From Scatavimonas merdipullorum (GTDB lineage Bacteria > Bacillota > Clostridia > Oscillospirales > Acutalibacteraceae), in the NCBI GenBank assembly GCA_018712865.1, contig DVGH01000034.1, positions 1 to 64,000 on the forward strand: a stretch of 64,000 nt of DNA. The letters are read 5' to 3'. The translations under genes and the position numbers were made by a program. Each line of letters begins with the position of its first letter. The stretch's first letter is position 1. This document shows, piece by piece, positions 58,818 through 64,000 of this stretch. Under the pieces are notes generated by a model, which was not told the origin of the DNA, did no database searches, and saw only the letters and a program-made list of their open reading frames with translations.

Positions 58818-60278
58818 TCAGGCATATACCCCATCATCATACCCGTCTGTCCCGTCGGCATAACCATCGTAATAGTAGCCGTCGTCATAATAATAACCAT
58901 CGTCAGCATAGCTGTCGTCAGAATAACCGTCATCGTAATAGCTTTCGTCAGTATAGCCGTCGGTATATCCATCGCCGCTGTCCTGCCAGGTATAATCTGT
59001 CACAGGCTCGGTGGCGGCGGTTGTGGGCTCGGTAGAAGGCTCGGTGGCATACAGCGTATTGTCCGGGTTGTAATATGATGCCTTTTTGCTGCCATTGCAG
59101 GCCGAAACATCTAAAACGCCCATATCGGTCTGGGCAAGCTTCTGGTCAATAATCGTCTGCGCCGTGCGGATTTTATAATCAATATCCTCTGGCATTCCCA
59201 GAACAATCTGGATCCTGTCTGCATAATTTAACTTAATATTGGCCGTGTTCGAAACATCAATTTCCCGTATGCCGTTAAATTCATTTTTTTGTAAGGCCTT
59301 GGTGATCTCGTTTAAGATCGGCATAATATTCTTATTCTTCACCTGGGCCGTGTTTCCCACCTCGGCCTTCTCCAGCGTACAGCCTTCGATCACCGGCGCG
59401 TCATATGTATTTTTACTGATTCGCTCCAGCACTCTCCCCTCAGAGGAAATCACCACAAATTCTTCCCCTTCCGCAATCACATACGCCGGTTGCGCCTCTG
59501 TAATATGTATGACCATCGTATCGGGGATTCGTATGTCAATTTTCGCCTCTTCCACATACGGGAGCGTCTGCTTGATCTTCTCTTCCCCTGCTTTTTTATC
59601 ACTTAAAAACAGATTTTCCCCCAGCGTCAGACCGCTTGCATCAATAATCTCCTGGTTGCTGTAATGCGCAGATCCTTCCACCTCAAACTGTTCTGATTTA
59701 AAAAATACCGTCAGTGAAAGCACAACGCCTACGATCAGGATCACCAGCAGGATCGCGCCGCAAACGGCAAAGTTAATCACCTTTCTGGTTTTTCTGGAAA
59801 ATGGCTCTCTGCTGAGCTCCTCCTGGATCCTTGCCTCTTCCTCGGCCTGCATGGCGGCATTTTGCTTCATAGCGACTTCATCTGTGTAAAAGCCGTCGCC
59901 GTAATCGTCCCGCCGGACAATCGGCTCCTCTGTATACGTCTTTCTTGCAGGGCCGCTCTTGGCTCTTCTTGCCGCGTCACCTACCTTCTTACCGCCGCGT
60001 TGGGGCATACGCGTTGATTTTGCCTCGGCCTTTTGCACCGTTTTTATAGCGGGGCTGCGCTTTGTCTGTTGTCTTTTTTGTTTTTCCTCAGAAAAGGGCC
60101 GCCCTGCACTTTTTTCCGGGGCAGTCCGCTTATTGCCCGGGGCTGCGGCAGGCCTTCTTCCGCCTGTCGGCCTTTTTGCATTGCGCATCTTCTGGCTGCC
60201 ATTTTGCATGCCCGGCCTTTGTTCAGACATCCGCTTGTTTTGCTGATTTTGATTGCTGCCTTTGTTCTTGTTTTCCAT
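58818..60278 (-). CDS. ftsQ: Cell division protein FtsQ/DivIB with long disordered ends
   Basis: 486 residues, much longer than the usual 250-300. Residues 1-165 are a cytoplasmic disordered region rich in Lys, Arg, Gln and Pro. A membrane helix (about 167-193) is followed by the POTRA domain (FEVEGSAHYSNQEIIDASGL) and the FtsQ beta domain (VIHITEAQPAYVIAEGEEFVVISSEGRVLERI). The last ~75 residues are a Thr/Glu linker (PSTEPTTAATEPVT) and an acidic Tyr-Asp-Gly tail. It acts in the divisome outside the membrane. The call is firm; the tail is unusual. Confidence 0.9.
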   Translation of the reverse strand: MENKNKGSNQNQQNKRMSEQRPGMQNGSQKMRNAKRPTGGRRPAAAPGNKRTAPEKSAGRPFSEEKQKRQQTKRSPAIKTVQKAEAKSTRMPQRGGKKVGDAARRAKSGPARKTYTEEPIVRRDDYGDGFYTDEVAMKQNAAMQAEEEARIQEELSREPFSRKTRKVINFAVCGAILLVILIVGVVLSLTVFFKSEQFEVEGSAHYSNQEIIDASGLTLGENLFLSDKKAGEEKIKQTLPYVEEAKIDIRIPDTMVIHITEAQPAYVIAEGEEFVVISSEGRVLERISKNTYDAPVIEGCTLEKAEVGNTAQVKNKNIMPILNEITKALQKNEFNGIREIDVSNTANIKLNYADRIQIVLGMPEDIDYKIRTAQTIIDQKLAQTDMGVLDVSACNGSKKASYYNPDNTLYATEPSTEPTTAATEPVTDYTWQDSGDGYTDGYTDESYYDDGYSDDSYADDGYYYDDGYYYDGYADGTDGYDDGVYA

Positions 60279-60333
60279 CTTTTCTACATCCTTACAGATT
60301 GAAGTCCATATCTTTCTCCGGCCGTTTTCCGTT

Positions 60334-61587
60334 TTATACCTTTTTGACCGTCGCTCCTACGCTGGATAAATAGAGCTCTATATCCTCATAGCCGCGTTCC
60401 AAAAATTTTACGCCCTTAAGCTCGGTTGTTCCTTCCGCCGCAAGCGCCGCTACAACCAGTGCGGCACTGCCGCGCAGGTCAAGTGCCTCCACAGAAGCAC
60501 CGTAAAAATGCTTTACGCCCTCTACAACGGCAACTCTGCCTTCCACCTTAATATTTGCACCAAGACGCAACAGCTCCCCTACATGTTTATAACGGCTTTC
60601 AAAAATATTTTCCACAAACACGCTCGTTCCGTTTGCAAGGGCCGTCATCGCCATAATGGGCGCCTGCGCGTCTGTAGGAAAACCGGGGTACGGCATCGTC
60701 CTTATAAATTTTACTGCCTTAAGCCGTTGCGGTGCAAAAATATGCAGTGTATTCCCGCTGATACGGATCGTACAGCCGGCTTCTTCAAAAACGGAAATAA
60801 TGGAACCCAAATGCGCAGGAACAACATGCTTCAGTTCCAGGCTGCCGCCGGTCACCGCCGCCGCAGCCATATAGGTTGCGGTCACAATTCTGTCCGGAAT
60901 AATCGTGTGCTGCGTCCCTGTAAGTCGTTCTACGCCGTCAATAAAAATAGTTCCCTCGCCTGCGCCGGAAATTTTTGCGCCGCAGCCGTTTAAAAAGTCT
61001 GCAAGGTCGCAAATCTCCGGCTCTCTTGCCGCATTTGTAATGATCGTCGTTCCCTTGGCAAGCACAGCCGAAAGCATAATATTTTCAGTAGCACCCACGC
61101 TTGGAAAGGACAACGTAATCTTTGCGCCGTGTAAGCCATTGGGAACGCTGCAATCTAAAATCCCGTGATGTTCTGTAATTTCCAGCCCCATCAGACGCAG
61201 CGCCTTTAAGTGCAAATCGATCGGACGCGGGCCCAGCTCGCATCCTCCCGGAAAAGACAGCCTTGCTCTTCCCATGGTGGCAATAATTGCACCTAAAAAG
61301 ACAATGGAGGAGCGCATCTCCCGCATTAACGCATCCGGTATATCATACCGGCACACGCTGTGTGTATCCACAGTCAGGGTGCTGCCGCTGCGGCTGACAT
61401 TGCAGCCCAGATAACGCAAAATTTTGATAGAAGTTTCCACATCGGAAAGGCGCGGGCAGTTATGTAGCACACAGCGGTCGCCTGAAAGCAGTGTTGCCGC
61501 CAGAACAGGGAGCGCGCTATTTTTAGCCCCCTGTACAGAAATACTGCCGTTTAGTCTGTTGCATCCCTCTATCATAAGCTTCGACAC
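60334..61587 (-). CDS. murA: UDP-N-acetylglucosamine 1-carboxyvinyltransferase MurA
   Basis: 417 residues. First committed step of peptidoglycan synthesis: transfer of enolpyruvate from PEP to UDP-GlcNAc. GSISVQGAKNSALPVLAATLL marks the start; the active-site Cys lies in FPGGCELGPRPIDLH, and later PYPGFPTDAQAPIMAM and IFESRYKHVGELLRLGA are typical. The Cys is present, so it should be inhibited by fosfomycin. GTG 61587 is 8 bases after GGAAAGGG and gives the normal family length. Confidence 0.96.
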   Translation of the reverse strand: MSKLMIEGCNRLNGSISVQGAKNSALPVLAATLLSGDRCVLHNCPRLSDVETSIKILRYLGCNVSRSGSTLTVDTHSVCRYDIPDALMREMRSSIVFLGAIIATMGRARLSFPGGCELGPRPIDLHLKALRLMGLEITEHHGILDCSVPNGLHGAKITLSFPSVGATENIMLSAVLAKGTTIITNAAREPEICDLADFLNGCGAKISGAGEGTIFIDGVERLTGTQHTIIPDRIVTATYMAAAAVTGGSLELKHVVPAHLGSIISVFEEAGCTIRISGNTLHIFAPQRLKAVKFIRTMPYPGFPTDAQAPIMAMTALANGTSVFVENIFESRYKHVGELLRLGANIKVEGRVAVVEGVKHFYGASVEALDLRGSAALVVAALAAEGTTELKGVKFLERGYEDIELYLSSVGATVKKV

Positions 61588-61717
61588 ACAGAACACCCTT
61601 TCCAACAAAAGCTTTAGGGCTGAAAATCAACCCTTGATATCTTATGTTTTAAGGCTGTCTGTTGTTACACAGCTACAAACACCAAACCGTTTCTATACAG
61701 CCGGCACAGTCCGTCGG

Positions 61718-62845
61718 TTAAACAGCTGCTGTGCCAAGCACCTTTTTAATAACCGAATAAATCCTTTCGTTTGCATCTGTAATTGCAAGTCTTTTGGCAT
61801 TTTCGCTGTATTTTCTAAGCTTTTCCGGATCGCTTACCATATCGTCCACCGCCTGCATAACCGCTTCCTGGGTCAGCTCCTCTTCTTTTAAAACGCGAGC
61901 TGCCTGTCGGTTGGCCATTGCCATAGCGTTGTGATACTGGTGGTTTTCCGCCACATTGGGCGAAGGGATCAAAATAGCGGGCTTTCCCTGCGCCTGCAGC
62001 TCGCTTAACGTAATCGCCCCCGCCCTGCATATAACAAGGTCTGCCGCCGCAAGGCACACGGGCATATCATCAATATATTCCCTTATATCTAAATTTTCAC
62101 AGCCGTCCGGGTCTGCCCCCATCTTTCGCAAAAGATCGGGGAACCACTTCCCGTATTGGCCGTAAGCGTGTATAATTTGGTATTTGCCGTCCTTTGCGCT
62201 GCGCGCTATCATTCCTGCGACATTCTCGTTGATCTTCCGGGCGCCCAGGCTTCCGCCAAATGACAAAACCACAGGGCGGCTATCCAGCCCCAGCTTCTTT
62301 CTGCACGCCGTTTTGTCCGCCGTTAAAATTTCCTGCCTTACAGGGTTGCCCGTCGTAACGCAGCGGCATCCGTCGCTTAAATATTGTTTTGCCTCCGGCA
62401 TTGCAAGCATAACGCGCTTTACATACCGGGAAAGCATTTTTGTAGTAACGCCCGGAAAGGCGTTTTGTTCATGGATCACAGTCGGGATAGAAAGCTTTGC
62501 CGCCGCCCGGATCACCGGGCCGCTTACATAGCCGCCCGTCCCCATACAAATATCCGGTTTAAAATCCCGGATAATCCTTTTAGACACAGTGCCTGCCTGC
62601 AACGCCTTTTTTACTGTAATGATATTATCCTTTACGGCGCTGGGGGAAAAGCTCCGCTTAAATCCAGACACAGAAATCCCTTCAAAAGCAAAACCGGCCT
62701 GCGGCACCAAGCGCTCCTCCATGCCTCCTTTTGCTCCTACATATAAAATTTGCACGTCCGGCTCTTTTTTCCTTATATAGCCGGCTACCGCGAGCGCAGG
62801 GTTAATATGGCCCGCCGTGCCGCCGCCTGCAAATAAAATTCTCAT
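61718..62845 (-). CDS. murG: UDP-N-acetylglucosamine transferase MurG
   Basis: 375 residues. It forms lipid II by adding GlcNAc to lipid I at the inner membrane face. ILFAGGGTAGHINPALAVA (glycine loop) opens the protein; VIHEQNAFPGVTTKML and FGGSLGARKIN follow, and the donor-site ICRAGAITLSELQAQGKPAILIPSPNVAENHQ lies near residue 265. ATG 62845 follows AAGGAGGG. Intact and of normal length. Confidence 0.97.
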   Translation of the reverse strand: MRILFAGGGTAGHINPALAVAGYIRKKEPDVQILYVGAKGGMEERLVPQAGFAFEGISVSGFKRSFSPSAVKDNIITVKKALQAGTVSKRIIRDFKPDICMGTGGYVSGPVIRAAAKLSIPTVIHEQNAFPGVTTKMLSRYVKRVMLAMPEAKQYLSDGCRCVTTGNPVRQEILTADKTACRKKLGLDSRPVVLSFGGSLGARKINENVAGMIARSAKDGKYQIIHAYGQYGKWFPDLLRKMGADPDGCENLDIREYIDDMPVCLAAADLVICRAGAITLSELQAQGKPAILIPSPNVAENHQYHNAMAMANRQAARVLKEEELTQEAVMQAVDDMVSDPEKLRKYSENAKRLAITDANERIYSVIKKVLGTAAV

Positions 62846-62882
62846 AGAAGCACCCTCCTTTGTCACACAGCCTGTCAAAGGC

Positions 62883-64000
62883 TTATGCTTTATTAATATT
62901 GGATGTCCTTGAAATCGAAAGCACAATCCCCATCTGCGCCAACAGCATGACAAGCGAGCTTCCGCCTGAGCTGAAAAACGGCAGGCTGATCCCGGTGTTT
63001 GGAAGCAAATCGGTAATAACCAGAATATTCAAAATTACCTGCAGCCCAATTTGTGCGGTCAGGCCCACACCCAAAAGTGTACCGAACTTATCTTTCGCAC
63101 GCATCGATATGGTAATCCCGCGCCATACAAGCAGTCCAAAAATTGCAAGAATAATCACCGCGCCGATCAACCCCAGCTCTTCACAGACAATCGCAAAGAT
63201 AAAGTCGTTTTGCGGTTCCGGCAGGTACAGATACTTTTGCCTGGATTGCCCTAACCCCAGACCCATCAGCCCGCCTGAGCCAATCGCATACATCGAATTC
63301 CTGGTCTGCCATGTGGTCTGCCACATTTCAGGCGTTGTGTATTCCAGCGCCTGTCCCCAGCCTTCCATACGCTCCATCGCATAAGAAAGCAGCCCGGTGG
63401 CCGACATGATAAGAAAAATAACCAGTATGCCGGCACCCGCAAACAAAAACCACTTTCCCTTCACGCCCGATATATACATCATCAGCGCCGTTAAAAGCGT
63501 TACAATAACAATACCGGAATAATGCGGCTCCAACAGCAACAGCACCACCGTAGGAACAAGGATTACAATTGCCGGTAGAACACCGTATTTAAATGTTTCC
63601 ATCTTATAAAAATACACAGAGCCCCAATGGGCAAAAAACAAAATCAACGCAAACTTCATCAGCTCAGACGCCTGAAAACTTGCTATGCCCAGGTCAATCC
63701 ATCGGTGCACACCCGTTTCAGACGGGATAAACAGCACAACAACCAAAAGTAAAAACGCAAGGGCCAAAACCCATACCGCCAGCTTATGGAAGTGATGATA
63801 ATCAAAAAAAGAAATAGCAAGCATTGCAGCAACGCCAATCACTGCAAAAATTACCTGTCTTTTTAAATACAGGTAACTATCTCCGTTGGTAAAATAAGCA
63901 ACCGGATAGCTTGCGGAAAACATCATAATAATCCCAATAACAAGCAAAATCAAGATTAAAAGTAAAAAAGGCATATCCAATCCGGCGCGTACCGAAAACA
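62883..64000 (-). CDS. ftsW: FtsW-type peptidoglycan polymerase, 5' end outside window
   Basis: At least 372 residues of a SEDS-family membrane protein, with the frame open to the window edge (reading FSVRAGLD before the first visible helix). The first helix has IIMMFSASYPVAY; WIDLGIASFQASELMKFALI, LLLEPHYSGIVIV, GSGGLMGLGLGQSRQKYLYLPEPQNDFIFAIVCEELG, and the final PFFSSGGSSLVMLL are hallmarks of FtsW. It polymerises septal glycan with a partner transpeptidase. It is first in ftsW-murG-murA-ftsQ-ftsZ. Confidence 0.95.
   Translation of the reverse strand, partial: FSVRAGLDMPFLLLILILLVIGIIMMFSASYPVAYFTNGDSYLYLKRQVIFAVIGVAAMLAISFFDYHHFHKLAVWVLALAFLLLVVVLFIPSETGVHRWIDLGIASFQASELMKFALILFFAHWGSVYFYKMETFKYGVLPAIVILVPTVVLLLLEPHYSGIVIVTLLTALMMYISGVKGKWFLFAGAGILVIFLIMSATGLLSYAMERMEGWGQALEYTTPEMWQTTWQTRNSMYAIGSGGLMGLGLGQSRQKYLYLPEPQNDFIFAIVCEELGLIGAVIILAIFGLLVWRGITISMRAKDKFGTLLGVGLTAQIGLQVILNILVITDLLPNTGISLPFFSSGGSSLVMLLAQMGIVLSISRTSNINKA

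Noticed and set aside
36..63900. tRNA, rRNA and CRISPR arrays anywhere in the window
   Set aside because: No cloverleaf with a conserved T-loop, no ribosomal RNA core sequence and no spaced repeats were recognised when reading both strands.

Overview
The window looks like a chromosome segment from a spore-forming, anaerobic, Gram-positive clostridium, most likely Oscillospiraceae/Ruminococcaceae. The pointers are sporulation genes (spoVAF, spmA, spmB), SigA-type promoters and AAGGAGG-like ribosome sites, a T-box and a preQ1 riboswitch, pyruvate phosphate dikinase beside a pyruvate kinase with the extra PEP-utiliser domain, and three secreted proteins with dockerin repeats (a cellulosome-type trait). 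No rRNA, tRNA or CRISPR array was seen.

Layout. 0-3.6 kb: truncated dockerin/starch-binding protein, AraC regulator, HD hydrolase, phosphohexomutase. 3.7-9.5 kb: orphan ABC ATPase, small acidic protein, preQ1-controlled QueT, a large membrane protein whose reading frame is broken at a T6 run, and a divergent PadR/MATE pair with a long operator-like dyad. 9.6-15 kb: replication/transcription cluster dgt-dnaG-rpoD-metallopeptidase, a YigZ protein and rpmE. 15.2-16.5 kb: tandem dockerin paralogues. 17-22.6 kb: pyk, then an ABC exporter operon led by a small secreted protein. 23-34.4 kb: ppdK, then a uridylyltransferase-prs-pth-mfd-foldase series and a membrane protein with an Asn-Asp-Tyr repeat.

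34.4-45.8 kb holds the most unusual element: 17 tightly packed minus-strand genes in the order of a PBSX-type defective phage (small and large terminase, portal, protease, decoration protein, capsid, connectors, LysM tail protein, hub, spike, gp25, baseplate J, gpI, short fibre-like protein). Genes for a sheath, a normal tape measure, lysis, integration and lysogeny control are absent. A 256-residue protein and a 52-residue helical protein sit where the tube and tape-measure genes normally lie. It may be a domesticated, very short-tailed phage-like particle or gene transfer agent, or a decayed prophage.

46-57.4 kb: a TrpB2-type gene under a Trp-specific T-box, spoVAF, spmA and spmB (same frame, separated only by TAG), an AbrB/SpoVT-like regulator, dCMP deaminase, thioredoxin reductase, a PfkB kinase, endonuclease IV, cysteine synthase and a methyltransferase. 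57.4-64 kb: a division and cell-wall cluster on the minus strand, ftsW (cut by the window end)-murG-murA-ftsQ-ftsZ.

Small and unlisted genes were read by hand; starts were placed by ribosome-site spacing and family length. Names rest on recognised motifs and context, without database searches.
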